From assembly GCA_958296105.1 (NCBI GenBank), contig OY282441.1:469800-533799 (forward strand): DNA of 64,000 nucleotides. The letters run 5' to 3'. Each line of letters starts with the position of its first letter. Position 1 is the stretch's first letter. Under the pieces are notes generated by a model, which saw nothing but the letters and a program-made list of their open reading frames with translations, was not told the DNA's origin and did not search any database. Both the position numbers and the translations under genes were made by a program. Origin of the DNA: an uncultured Dehalococcoidia bacterium (GTDB taxonomy: Bacteria > Chloroflexota > Dehalococcoidia > Lucifugimonadales > UBA1123). Below, in pieces: positions 24,530 to 39,500 of the stretch.

Positions 24530-27500
24530 ATGATCAGCAATGCTGACCGTCTGATGAGATTCGTAGTTCTGGGCGCAGCCGTATTCGCGGTGGCGCTAAT
24601 GGCCGGCTTGCTTTCGCATCCCACGATCGCATCGACCGATGGGTCCGGGGGGTCGGCGACCAGTACGCCGCCTGTTCAGCCGCCGTCCGGCGGCGAGTCC
24701 CAGAACGGCGCTCCGCCGGATCAGTCGCCAGCTGACCCTGACGACGGCGGCGAGTCCACGAGCGACACGCCCACACCCACGCCACCAGACGACGGCGACG
24801 GCGACACGCCTACGCCTTCTCCTACTAACGGCGATCAAAACGCGCCTACGCCTACGCCTGACAACGGCGACACGCCTACGCCTACGCCTACAGACAACGG
24901 CGACGAGTCCACGAGCGACACGCCCACGCCTACTAACGGCGATCAAAACGGCGCAACGCCCACGCCTACGCCTACAGACAACGGCGACACGCCTACGCCT
25001 TCTCCTACTCCTGACAACGGCGATCAAAACGCGCCTACGCCTACGCCTGAGAACAGCGACACGCCCACGCCTACTACTAACGGCGATCAAAACGGCGCAA
25101 CGCCCACGCCTACGCCTACTCCTACGCCAACAGACAACGGCGACGGCGACACGCCTACGCCTTCTCCTACTCCTGACAACGGCGATCAAAACGCGCCTAC
25201 GCCTACGCCTGAGAACAGCGACACGCCTACTCCTACTAACGGCGAACAAAACGGCGCTACGCCCACGCCTACGCCTACTCCTGACAACGGCGACGGCGCA
25301 ACGCCCACGCCTACGCCCACGCCTGACAATGGCGACGCGCCTACGCCCTCGCCTACTCCTGACAATGGCGACACGCCTACGCCCACTCCTGACAATGGCG
25401 ACACGCCTACGCCCACGCCGTCTGACAACGCCACCAGCACGCCGTCTGCTCAGACGCCAGACGACGGGGGCGAGAACGGCGGGACGCCTACGCCTACGCC
25501 TGCTGACGACGGGGGCGAGAACGGCGGGACGCCTACGCCCACGCCTACGCCCACGCCTGACAATGGCGACACGCCTACGCCCACGCCAACAGACAACGCT
25601 ACCAGCACGCCGTCTACTCAGCCGTCAGATACTGACGACGGGAACGCATCCAGCACGGCGCCGCTCTGGTTCGACGGGACGGTGGGGACGCAAACCTATA
25701 CGGTGGGGCAAGTGGTCAACGTGACGCTTCCCGCCGCATCGGGCGGGGACGCGCCTCTGAGCTACCGACTGGAACCGGATCTGCCAGATGGTCTGTCGTT
25801 CGACTCCGACGCTCTGACTATATCCGGCTCTCCTAGCGAGGGCAGCAGCGCGACGGTCTACGAACTGATCGCAACCGACGCAGGGGGGGATTCTACGTCT
25901 CTGCAATTCATCGTAGAAGTCTACGAGGCTGTGAGCCAACAGGCGGCGGCCACGGTCAGCGGCGTGAGTATCACATCCACAGCAACCGCTCAGCAAGACT
26001 CGATGGCGTACTACGGGGCGAGCGATAATATCACCGTCGAAGTGACATTCAGCGGAACGGTTGCGGTCACAGGATCGCCTCAGCTCGCTATCACTGTCGG
26101 CTCGCGCACTCGCCAAGCGGCACACCTCACCACCTCCGGCTCCACAATCACCTTCCGATACGCGGTCAGCAGCGCGGACCGGGATGCGGACGGCATCAGC
26201 ATCGCCGCCAACGCGCTTGCGCTGAACGGCGGATCCATACAGTCGGGCGGCGTGGACGTCGCCCTGGGTCTCGGCAGCCACGCTCTGGAGGCGCAGACGA
26301 GCCACAAGGTGAACGGCGGGGGGGCGTCCTTCGACGGGGTGGCATCGCCTGCCTATACCTTCGAGATAGGGACCAGAGGAGAGGTCACGCTGCCGGAAGC
26401 CGACGGCGCGGCAGAGAATTGCTGGATGGCTCGGTCGGGTGATCAAACCCTCCGCGAACGCTGCCCCTATGAGATCGCCTCCACGCCGAGCCTGCCGAGC
26501 GGCTTGATATTCAATCGAGTATTCCACAGTATCGAAGGGACGCCGTCCTCCGCGATGGCTACCACTACCTACACTCTGATCGCCAACAGCGCGTCGGGAA
26601 GCGACACGCTGACGTTCACGATTCGGGTAGTGCAGCCGGAGGCGACGGTCAGCGGCGTGAGCGTCATATCCACGCCGACCGCGCGGCGAGGCGCGAACGT
26701 GTACTACGGGGCGAACGAGAACATAGACGTGGACGTGACCTTCAGCGGAACGGTTGCGGTCACAGGGTCACCTCAGCTCGCTATCACTGTCGGCTCGCGC
26801 ACTCGCCAAGCGGCTTACCGCTCTATCTCCGGCTCCACGGTCAGCTTCCGATACGCGGTCAGCAGCGCGGACCGGGATGCGGACGGCATCAGCATCGCCG
26901 CCAACGCGCTTACGCTGAACGGCGGATCCATACAGTCGGGCGGGGTCGATGTCGCTCTGGGTCTCGGCAGCCACGCTCTGGGGGCGCAGACGAGCCACAA
27001 GGTGAACGGCGGGGGGGCATCCTTCGACGGGGTGGCATCGCCTGCCTACACCTTCGTGACAGGGACATCCAAAACGGTTTTTCTGCCGATGGCCGCCGGC
27101 GCGGAAAGGCAATGCACATTCGACAGGTCCACGGATCCCCCTACCAGCACCTGTACGGCCCCCTACGAGCTAGCCTCCACGCCGAGCCTGCCGAGCGGCA
27201 TTTCCTTCATCCCTGTCACCCGCTCGGTATGGGGGGTGGCGTCCTCCGAGATGGCTACCACTACCTACACTCTGATCGCCAGCAGCCCGCAGGGCAGCGA
27301 CACGCTGACGTTCACGATTCGGGTAGAGCATCCGCTGGCGACGGTCACAGGGGTTAGCATAACGTCCAGCCCCGCCAGCAGCGCGTCCGGCTACGCGGCG
27401 GACGAGAATATAGACGTGGACGTCACATTCAGCCTGCCGCTGAGTGTTACGGGAACGCCTCAGCTTGCGCTGGGCATTGGGGCGAACACGCGGCAGGCGG

Positions 27501-30500
27501 ATATGAGATCCGCGTCCGGCTCGACGCTCAGCTTCAGATATCAAGTGACCAACGATGACGTGGACGCTGACGGCATCAGCATCGGCGCGGACGCGCTTAC
27601 GCTGAACGGCGGAGAGATAAGCGCGACGAGCGGCGGACGAGCGGCGGCGCTGGGGCTGGGGACTCATGCGGTTTCCAACTCCGCCAGCCACTCGGTGAAC
27701 GACTCCGCGCCATCCTTCGGGAGCGCGACGATCGAAGACTTGAGTATCGAAAAGGACGGCGCGATCACGCCGGTCGTACTGCCCACAGCCACAGGCGGCG
27801 ACGGCTCTCTGAGCTACACGCTTACGCCTTCGACGATGCCGACGGGGATGACGTGGACGGCGTCCACGCGCGCGATAGCGGGGACGCCAACGGCGGCGGC
27901 GGCGGCGCAGGCGTACACGTGGACGGCAACGGACGGGGACGGGGACTCGGCAAGCCTGAGCTTCAACTTGAGTGTGACCGACCCGCAAGGCCCCGCGCCG
28001 AGCGGCGTTTCCATCCACCGCGAACTCACGCAGCCCACCACGCCCAATCACTACGTGACTGGGGATACCATAACGGTAACAATCGAGTATTCTGGCCAAA
28101 AAGTGGTCCTGGATACGAGCGGGGGAACGCCTTATCTGAATCTGGTGATCGGGGACAAGACGCGCAGGGCGAGCTACAACGCGAGTGTATCCAACGCAAA
28201 GCTCAGCGGCCTGCTCCCCACCAGCACGTATTATTATCTCTGCTTCCAGTACGTGGTTCAGGCGGACGACCTCGACCGGGACGGGATAGCGATTGCCGGG
28301 GACGCGCTGCGTCTGAACGGGGCAACGCTGCGCACGGTGAACAGCCCCATCGAGGACGCCAAGCTGCACCTGGGGACTTACGCGGTAGTGAGCGGCGACG
28401 CGGAGAGCGCGAGGGCGCAGGTGAACGACGCCGCGCCGTCCTTCGGGAGCGCGACTGTCGAAGACATGCCGCTGGAAAAGGACGTGGCGATCACGCCCGC
28501 AACGCTGCCCACAGCCACAGGCGGGGACGGCTCGCTGAGCTATACGCTCACGCCAACGACGATGCCGACGGGGATGACGTGGACGGCTTCCACGCGCACG
28601 ATAGCGGGGACGCCAACGGCTGTTACTGCATCGCAGACGTACACGTGGAAGGCGACGGACGCCGACGGGGACGCGGCGCAGCTGACCTTCGATATAAGTG
28701 TGACCGACCCCACTGGGCCGGCGGTGTCGAGTGTGTACTCCTATACTGGCGCCGATCCCTCCAAGACGAATTACGTTACGGGGGAAACCTTAACCGTAAC
28801 CGTCGAGTACGAGCTGGGAGGCCAAACATTGGTCTTGGATACGGCGGGGGGGACGCCGTATATCAATCTGGTGATCGGGGACAAGACGCGCAGGGCGATC
28901 TACAACGCGAGCGCATCCAACACAAAGAACGCGGGCAACGGAGTCAGACTCTACCACTACCTATGCTTCGAGTACACAGTTCAGGCGGACGACTTCGACG
29001 GGGACGGGGCAACGGCTGCCCGGGACGCGCTGCGTCTGAACGGAGCCACGCTGCGCACGAATGCCGCGCCCATCGTGGACGCCAAGCTGGACCTGGGGCG
29101 TTTCGCCATGGTGAGCGGCAGCTTGCAGAGCAGGAAGGCGCAGGTTAACGACTCTGCGCCATCCTTCGGGAGCGCGACGGTCGCGGACATACTGGCGGAA
29201 AAGGACGGCGCGATCACGCCGGTAGTGCTGCCCACTGCCACGGGCGACGGCTCTATAAGCTATGCGCTTGCGCCAACGACGATGCCGACGGGGATGACGT
29301 GGACGGCTTCCACGCGCACGATAGCGGGGACTCCGACGGCTTCGACGACCGCATCCTACACGTGGACGGCGACGGACGCCGACGGGGACACCACGCAGCT
29401 GAGCTTCACGATACGTGTGACTGAGCGCACGGGGCCGGGGGTGGGCAACGTGTACTTCAACGTCCCCGGCTACCCTGCCAAGAATTACGTGACCGGGGAA
29501 ACCATAACCGTAACCGTCGTGTACGAGTTCCAGAGTCGTGGTCAAGGAATGGTCTTGGATGCGAGCGGGGGGACGCCGTATCTGAATCTGGTCATCGGGG
29601 ACAAGACGCGCAGGGCGATCTACAACGCCAGCGCATCCGACGCAAAGAACGCTACCAGCCGCCCCGAGCTCCAGCTCCATCACGAACTTTGCTTCCAGTA
29701 CGTGGTTCAGGCGGACGACTTCGACGGGGACGGGATAGCGATTGGCGCGGACGCGCTGCGTCTGAACGGTGCCACGCTGCGCACGCGAACCGCTCCCATC
29801 TTGGACGCCAAGCAGAACCTGGGGCGTTTCGCCTTCGAGAGCGGCATCCAAGAGAGCCTGAAGGCGCGGGTCAACGACACCTCGCCCACCTTCGGGAGCG
29901 CGACGATAGACAGCAAGCTCTATGACGTCAACGGAGCCACAACTCCCTTCGCGCTGCCCAGCGCCACAGGCGGGGACGGCTCGGTCAGCTACACGCTGAC
30001 GCCTTCGACGATGCCGGCGGGTATGACCTGGACGGCTTCCACGCGCACGATAGCGGGGACGCCGACGGCTGTTACGGCGGCGCAGACGTACACATGGAAG
30101 GCGACGGACGGGGACGGGGACACGGCGCAGCTGACCTTCAGCGTGGAGGTGTGGAACCCGAGCGGCCCGGCGGTCGACGCCGTCTTTAGGTACCGAACGC
30201 ACCAGGACGGTCAGGGCGACACGGAACAGTACAACTACACGGTCGGCGAGACCCTTCGGGTGACGGTTCGCTATCCTGAAGCCGTTACCGTTACCGGAAC
30301 GCCCCAGCTCACGCTCGTCATGGAAGACAAGCGGGTCAAAGCCAATTACGACGCCGCTAACTCCTTCTTGTCCGGATATGTGGTGTTCTCATATGCCATT
30401 GGGTCGGACGACTGGGACGGTGACGGGATAGCGGTTCCGGTGGACGCGCTGCGGCTGAACGGCGGGACGATTCGCACGAGCGGCGGGCTGGACGTCAAGC

Positions 30501-33500
30501 TCAACTTGGGGTCTCACGCCATCGTGAGCGGGGACGCCAACAGCGGGATGATGCGTGTCAGGGACACGATGCCGAGATCCGGCCCGGTTCCGAGCAGCGT
30601 CAAGATACCGCTGAACAAGCAGGTCAACGTGACGCTGGCGGCGGGGCTGACAGGGGATTCGCCGTTCTTCTTCACGATATCTCCGGATCTGCCCGAGGGC
30701 CTGAGTTTGGGAAGGCTGGACGAGGCTACGAACACGGTCATCGCGGATACGCCCAATCTGATTGGGCAGACCAGCGAGGTCGTTACCGACAAGACTTACT
30801 GGTTTCGCGTGCAGGACCGGGACGGGGACGAATCTCTACTGGGTCGCATCCTCCTGACTACGGCGGAGGCGGCGGCGGTGGACGAGGTGGAGATACTCTC
30901 CAGCCCATACGCGAACAGCACCTACGGGGCGGGAGAGTCGATAGAGGTTGCGGTGGGGTTCGACCGCACGATCACGGGGGTGGACTATTTTAGGACGACG
31001 CTTTCCATCGAGGTTGGGGACGACACCCGCTACGCCGTATACCGCGGGTTCGCCTCCGGCGGACGGCTGCTGTACCAGTACATCGTTCGGGCGGACGACG
31101 ACGACGATGGCGGCATCAGCATCGAGGCGGGGGCGCTGAAGCTGAACGGGGGCGCCATCCGGGACAGAGATACCGGAGTGGACGCGGTCCTGGATCTAGG
31201 GACGCACGCCATAGCCAACGACTCGTCGCACAAGGTGGACGGCTCGGTGGCTACGCCCATGGCGGTCGAATCTGTATCCGTAATAAGCTCGCCCGCGAGC
31301 GCGGACGGGTACGACGTGGGCGAGGTGATCGAGGCGAAGGTCGTCTTCTCCAAGCCGATCGGGGTTACGGGGTCTCCGCAGCTGCGCCTGACCATCGGGA
31401 GCGCGCAGCGACAGGCGACGGCGCAGAGCCTGCACGGGGTCAGTGGGGACAACCTCGTGTTCGACTACACGGTGACGACGCAGGACAAGGACGCGGACGG
31501 CATCAGCATCTTGGACACGCTGGACTCGGACGGGAACGTCACGACCAACGCGCTGACGCTGAACGGCGGGACTATCAAAGCTCGGGTGCGCAGTACGCTG
31601 GGCGCGGACGCTCCGCGCGCGCTGGGAACGCGCGCCATCTCCAACGCATCGGCGCACAAGGTGTATACGCCGCCGCGCGTGACGGAGGTATCCATAATCT
31701 CCGACCCCGGGGCGAACGGCACCTACGACGCCTACGAGAGCATCACAGTACAGCTTACCTTCAGCGAGAACACGAGTGTTAGCGGCATCCCGCAGCTGGG
31801 GCTGACCATCGGGGCGAACACGCGGCAGGCGGAAGTGACTGTCAACCTCCCAGACAATGGGCGGCAGCATCTCTACCAGTACACGGTGACTGCGAGCGAC
31901 GAGGACAGCGACGGCATAAGTATCGGGGCGGACGCGCTGAATCTGCCGTCTAGGGTGTATATTCGCGCCACCTCCGACAGTGAGGACGCGGTTCTTTCGC
32001 TGGGCAGCCACGCGATAGAGAACGACTCGGCGCACACGGTGGGGAACACCGCGCCGACGCTGGACAGGATACAGTCTCAGCACTACACGGTTGGGACGGC
32101 GGTCGACTTCGCTCTGCCGAGAGCGAGCGGGGGCAACGCGCCGCTGACGTATGAGCTTTCGCCGGCGACGATGCCCGCCGGTCTGACGCTGGCGACCTCG
32201 ACGACTGCGACATCTACGATAACGGGGACGCCTACGTCTGTGACGGGGACGACTTCCTACACGTGGAGCGTTACGGACGTGGACGGGGACACGGCGCAGG
32301 CTGGGTTCGGCATAACGGTTGCGGCGGCGAACGCGCCGAAGGTGGCGGACGTGCGCTTCTTTAGAGGTCCGCGCTCGGGTTCGGGCAACACCTATGACGG
32401 CGGCAGCTGGATATTCGTGGACGTGCAGTTCGACCAAGAAGTGAAAAGGATCTATTCGCGCCAGGACGGGAACACGCGGCTCGCGCTGGAGATCGGCGAC
32501 AAGACGGTTCAGATGACTCCCACGGCAGGTGGGGGCTATGCCATTGACTGCTCGAACGCGGAAGGCGGCACAGTCCGATGCGCAACAGTCTGGACGACTT
32601 TGCGCTTCGAGTACCAAGTGCAGGCGGACGACGTGGACGCGGACGGGGTGAGCATCCTGAGCGGGGCGCTGACGCTGGACGGGGTGACTGTGCGCGACCG
32701 CGCCACGAACGCCATAGACGCATCCCTGGGGCTGGGCAGCCACACGATCATCAACGACGTGATGCACAAGGTGGCTGGAAACGTAAACCTTCAGCCCAGA
32801 GTGTCGAGCGTGGAGCTGGAGGGGCCACAGGCTGCGCCTCCGGCCGGCGGCTACAAGACGGGCGACACCATATCCATATACGTTGGCTTCGATGAAAACA
32901 TCACGCTGAGCGGGGGGAACCCGTCTCTGGCGCTGAAGGTGGGCAGCCAGACGAGGCAAGCCGCCTTCGATTCGGTATCGAGGCCTGCGGGGGCGGCTTC
33001 CGACGCTCCGTACAGCAAGCTGAAGTTCACCTACACGTTCCAGACGTCGGACGTCGACTCGGACGGAATCAGCATCGTGGACAGGCTGGACGTTTACGGG
33101 AACGTCCAAGAACACGCGCTGACGCTGCCGAGCGGGGCTACGATCGTGGACTCGGGCGGACAGAGCGCGATCTTGTATCTGGGGACTCACGGCATCGTGA
33201 ACGACTCGGATTTCCGGGTGTCTTCGCCGCCGAAGATTACGGCGGTGAGCGTGGTCTCGCCACCGGTCCAGAGGGGGACGTACACCTATCCGTTCCATAT
33301 AACGATAGCGATAGACTACGATCAGGCGGTGACGTTCACGCCGGTTTCCACCAGCACGGGGATGCGGCTGACGGTGGGGATGGATTCGGGCGACGTGGAC
33401 TTCCATCCGGGGGGCGGCGCGAGGCTTATGACCAACCGCATCTCGTTCGCGCACAACGTGATGCCTTCGGACGCGGACGCGGACGGGATAAGCCTAGCCG

Positions 33501-36500
33501 CGAACGCGCTGAATCTGATGGGCGGGACGCTGCGGGACGCGCAGGGTGAAGACGCGCAGACAGACCTGACGGGGTTCACGTTCACGAACAAGGCGGACGC
33601 GAAGGTGGACGGGACGAAAGCCTACTTCTGGCCCGAATTCGCCAGCGCCACGCTGACGGTCTCCAACCCGGTGGTTGGGAGGCATATCTCGATTGGTATG
33701 CCCTCGACGGGCGGGGACGATCCGGAGTCTTGGAGCGTCTCCCCTGCCCTGCCTGCGGGTCTGAGCATGAACGCCGCCAACGGCGTCATATCGGGAACGC
33801 CCACGCAGGAGACGCCGCTGACGGAGTATACGGTTACGGTGGAGGACGCCTACGGCGTCCCCGAAAACGGACGGGGCGGCTACGACCACGAGAACGGCGA
33901 TACCGCCAGCGCAACGTTCCGGATGCAGGTTACGGGGTCTAGGCCGGTGGTGAGCGGGGTTAGCTTCGTCAGCGCGCCTCAGCAGGGGGACACATACGGG
34001 GCGAGCGAGGAGATCGCGGTCGGGGTGACCTTCGACATGGGCGTATCGGTTCAGGGTGTTCCTGAGCTGGCGCTGAAGATAGGGAGCGCCACGCGCCAAG
34101 CGGTCTACTCCTACAGCTCGCAAGACACGCGCACGATCTACTTCCGCTACACGGCGCAGGCTTCGGACGTGGACACGGACGGGGTCAGCATAGAGGCGGG
34201 GGCGCTGAGCGTGGGGAGCGGCGCGGCGATTTGGAGCGCGAGCGGGCATGAGGCGGTGACTGCGCTGGGCGTCCACACGACGGCGGACGACAGCAGCCAC
34301 AAGGTGAACGGGGCGACGAGCCGCGCGCCGACGGTTACGGGCGTCAGCGTGGTATCGGAGCCGGCGTGGGAAGACACGTACAATCTTGGGGAAGAGATAG
34401 AGGTAGAAGTCGAGTTCAGCCACGCGGTGATCGTTTCCGGCGCTCCCACGCTGGGCATGACTATCGGCAGCGCGACGCGCCAAGCGTCCTACGGGCAGGC
34501 TGGGGTCAGCCCGCGCTACCACTACTTCCGCTACACGGTGCAGGCGTCGGACGTGGACACGGACGGCTTCCAGACTACGGTGAACGGGCTGAACGTTCCG
34601 TCTGGCTCGCACATACGCAGCGCGGCAGGCACGGACGCGCTGAACGGGATTCTAAGCACGGCTCAGCAGCTCTCATCGAGCGGGATAAACGGCGGCGTGA
34701 ACCGCGCGGCGTTCGTGAAGGATCTGAGGATAACTTCGTATCCGGCGGATGGGAAAGCCTACAAGCTGGGGGAGACGATCACGGCGCAGGTGAGGTTCAG
34801 CAAGCCGGTTACGGTTGGCCTAACTCCGAGGCTCAGCATACGGATGACCAGCGGCATTGGCAGCGGGGGGGCGAGCTACATGGGGAGCGCGCGCGCTCAG
34901 GAGCCGGTCGGTCCTTCACAGGCTCACCACTACTGGGTGGAGTTCGACTACACGGTGCAGAGCTACGCCAACATCGCGGACGACTACGACGCCGACGGCA
35001 TCAGCATCAGTGAGGTCTACTTCAGCGGCAGTGGCGTATGGTTCTCGCCGCTGGTTCTGGGCTTCGGCTCGATAGTCACCGGCACTATCGTTGGCGCTGA
35101 GGACGGGGGCGTGGCGGCGAATACGCACGTGCGCTTGACGGAGAGGGTCTACGATACGGGTACGAGCCAGTGGGTCGACCGCCTTACGGATCACTCGCTG
35201 CGCAACCATCTGCCGCACAGGGTGGACGGGCGTCAGCCGCGCGTTGCGAGCTTGGAGATCCATGGGCAGCCTGCCAACTTCAACGCTTGCAACAACCCCG
35301 ACAACCTGCCGCTGTCGAGTGTCCAAGCCGCCGTCTGCGATGCGATCCCGGGGGCGCGGGATCAAGCCGCGTACTACGCGGGGGAGACGATAAACGTGCT
35401 GGCTACGTTCAGCCAGCCTGTGCGCGTGACCAGCGCGAGCGTGCCGCTGACGATGGCGAACGGGACGGTGACTGCCAACTCGTGGTCTTACTACCAGCCC
35501 ACGAGCAACAACTACACGAAGATACTGATTGGGTACACGGTGCAAGCTACCGACATGGACGCGAACGGGATCAGCGTTTCGGCGAACGCGCTGAGCGGCG
35601 ACATAGGCAGCCGCGCAGCGGGCAACCCGGCTGTGCTGACGCACGCGGGGCTGCGCGACCAGCTGCGCCACGCCGTTCTCAAGAGGGCGAACCTGCCTGC
35701 CTACACGCGATCCACCGTAATAAAGAGCCAGCCGTACAACGCCGCGAGCGGCTACGACGCGGACGAGTACATAAGGGTTGGCGTGATGTTCGACGAGGCG
35801 GTGGACGTTGCGGGCAGCCCGCAGCTGTCGCTCCAAATCGGGAGCGTGGCTCGGACTGCCAGTTACACGGGCGGCAGCGGCTCTACGCTGAATTTCCGCT
35901 ATCTGGTGCAGTCGGGCGACGTGGACACGGACGGGATAAGCCTTCCTGCGAACGCTCTGTCTCTGAACGGCGGGTCGATTACGACGCGGCGCAACAGGAT
36001 GGCGGCGAACATCGGGAGCGGGGCGACGACGGCATACGCCGGTCACAAGGTGAACGGGGCGCAGAACGGCGCGCCCAACATCAGCGGCGTGGTCATCCAG
36101 TCGACGCCGATAGTGGGCAACACATACGGGGCCGCGGAGACGGTGGAGGTGGAGGTATTCTTCCACAAGCGGATCGCGGTCAGCGGCTCAGCGAGGGGCG
36201 ATCAGCCGCAGCTGACGCTGACGGTGGGCAGCGCGACGACGACGGCGGCGCACCACGAGACGGGCGAGCAGTCGATCAGCTTCCGCTACCGGGTGGAGAC
36301 GGACGACCGCGATGCGAACGGGGTCTCGGTGGGCGCGAGCGCGCTCGGTCTGAACGGCGGGACGATCCAAAGCCGCAGCGGTGTGGACGCGAGCCTAGCG
36401 CTGGGCAGCCACGCGATAACGGACGACGGCAGCCACCTAGTGGACGGGCGCATCGCCAACGTGCCGAGCTTCGCCGCGATTGCGAGCAAGGGCCTGTTCG

Positions 36501-39500
36501 TCAACCGCGCCATATCCGAAACCCTGCCTGCCGCCAGCGGAGGGCGCGGCAGCAAGACCTACTCGCTATCGCCGGCGCTGCCCTCGGGGCTGTCGTTCAA
36601 CAACACCACGCGGACCATATCCGGGAGGGTGACGGAGAGCGCGCTGCGGACGCAGTACACGCTGACGGCGCGGGACGCTCACGGCGTGACGGGCAGCGTC
36701 AGCTTCGACATAACGATAAGCCTGAGCCTGATTCCAACCTTCGGCTCTCAGACGATAGCGGACAAGAGCTGGACCAGAGCGGGGAGAATAACCGAGTTCA
36801 CGCTGCCCACCGCCACAAGCGGCGACGGGACGCTCGTCTACACCATCTCGCCGCCGTTCCAGCGCGGCGTAACCCTCTCGACCACGGCTCCGTACACCGT
36901 GAGCGGCGTTCCCGCCGGCGGCATGTCGCGCACCCTGTACACGTGGACGGCAACGGACGCCGACGGCGAGACGGACTCGCTGACCTTCCACATCACCACA
37001 GAATCCCCCGGCGTCAATACTCCCTTCTTCGGCACCAAGGAGATAGCCGACCAGAGCTGGCTGCAGAACCGGCAGATAATACCCACACATGACGAGGACT
37101 GGCAAGTACCACCCGAAAACGATCCCTCGAGTTGGAACTGGTGGTACAACACCAGGATATTCCTCCCCACTGTGGACGGCGGCGGATATGACAGCGGTGA
37201 TCCGGACAGGTACTACGACAGCAAGGTCCAGTACACGCTCTCCCCTGCCCTTCCCGACGGCGTAACCCTGGCAACGACGACCCGCTCACAACTGAGGGTC
37301 CTACCCGAGGTAGGCGCTGGTCAGATCAGCGGGACGCCCACCGTCGCCATGGCGCGGACGCTGTACACGTGGACGGCGACCGCGCCGGACGAGGACAGCG
37401 CGTCCCTGTCCTTCTACCTCACGGTGGCTCCGGACCTGATGCCCTACTTCACCGTGCAGATAGACGACAAGCGCTGGACTCGGGGCAAGCAGATAACGGG
37501 GTTCACGCTGCCGGAGGCGAGCAGCGGTGACGGGACGCTGAGCTACGCGCTGACGCCTGCGCTTCCTGCGGGGGTGACGCTGGACGCCGCCACGCGCGCG
37601 GTGAGCGGGACGCCCACGGCATCGACGACGAGTACGCTGTACACGTGGACGGCGACGGACGCGGACGGAGACACGGGGAGCGTGACGTTCAGCATCGAGG
37701 TTGGCGAGCCGCCGAGCTTCGGCAGCCAGACGATAGCGGACAAGAGCTGGGAGGAAGACGAGCGGATAGCGACGTTCGATCTGCCGCAAGCGAGCGGCGG
37801 GTACGGGACGCTGAGCTACGCGATCAGCCCGGCGCTGCCGTCTGGGGTGACGCGCTCCGCCACGTCCACGTTCGCGGTGAGCGGGACGCCGACGTATCCG
37901 CAGTCAGCGCGACAGTACACGTGGACCGTGACGGACGAGGACGGGGACACGGCAAGCCTGACGTTCGACATCGCAGTCGACGGGGAGCCGAGCTTCGGTG
38001 ATCAGACCATAGCGGAGCAGCTGTGGACGCAGCGGCGAACGATAACGGCGCTCACGCTGCCGAGCGCGAGCGGGGGCAACGGGACGCTGACGTACATGAT
38101 GGAGCCGGGGCCGCCCAACGGAATGACGCTCAGCGACAGCCACCGTCTGAGCGGCGCGCCCTCGTTCCACCAAGCGAGACGGTCATACGAATGGATAGCG
38201 ACGGACGAGGACGGGGACACGGCTAGGCTCACGTTCTACGTGACGATAGCGGAGGACGTAGCGCCAACGTTCGGGACGCAGACGATAGCGGACAAGAGCT
38301 GGACGCAGCGGCAAGCGATAACGGGCTTCACGCTGCCCGCCGCAACGAGCGGCAACGGGGCGCTGACGTACAGCATCAGCCCGGCGCTTCCGGCAGGGGT
38401 GAGCAAGAACGCCAGCCGCGAAGTGAGCGGAACGCCGACGGGTCATCAGACCGCCACTACCTACACGTGGACGGCGACGGACACGGACGGGGATACGGCA
38501 AGCCTGACGTTCACAATCACGATAGCGGAAGACCTGACGCCATCGTTCTCGACGACGATAGCCAACCAAGCGTGGACGCAGAACCAGCAGATAACGGCGC
38601 TCACGCTGCCGAGCGCGACGGGCGGAGACGGCAGCCTGACCTACGCGCTCAGCCCAACGCTTCCGGCAGGGGTGACGAAGAACGCAAGCCAGCGCATCAG
38701 CGGAACGCCGACGGGTCATCAGACCGCCACCACGTACACGTGGAAGGCGACGGACGCTGACGGGGACTCGGCAAGCCTGACGTTCACGATAGCGATAGCG
38801 GAAGACCTAAAGCCGACGTTCTCGGCGACGATAAGCAACCAAAGCTGGACGCAGAACCAGCAGATAACGGCGCTCGACCTGCCCAGCGCAACGGGCGGGG
38901 ACGGCACGCTGACGTACAACATCAGCCCGGCACTGCCGGCAGGGGTGAACAAGAACGCAAGCCACCGCGTGAGCGGAACGCCGACGGGTCATCAAGCCGC
39001 GACTACCTACACGTGGACGGCGACGGACGCGGATGGGGACGAAGCAAGCCTGACCTTCACAATCACGATAGCGGAAGACCTAGAGCCGACGTTCTCGACG
39101 ACGATCGCCAACCAGAACTGGACGCAACGCCAAGCGATAACGGCGTTCAACCTGCCCAGCGCCAGCGGCGGGGACGGCAGCCTGACGTATACGATCAGCC
39201 CGGCACTGCCCACCGGCGTGAGCAAGAGCAACAGCCACGAAGTGAGCGGAACGCCGACGGGTCATCAGACCGCGACGACCTACACGTGGAAGGCGACGGA
39301 CACGGACGGGGACGCGGCGCAGCTGACCTTCACGATAGCGATAGCGGAAGACCTAGCGCCATCGTTCGGGGCGCAGACCATCGGGAACAAGTCGTGGAAG
39401 CAGTACGATCAGATAAGCGCGTTCGACCTGCCGACGGCAACGGGCGGGGACGGCAGCCTGACGTACAGCATCAGACCCGCGCTTCCGGCAGGGGTGACGA

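Noticed and set aside
23778-24533. 251-codon frame through the 20-bp array as a protein gene
   Set aside because: Half of it is the translated repeat, the rest lacks domains, and no ribosome site was found. Kept only as a possible translated leader in the findings.
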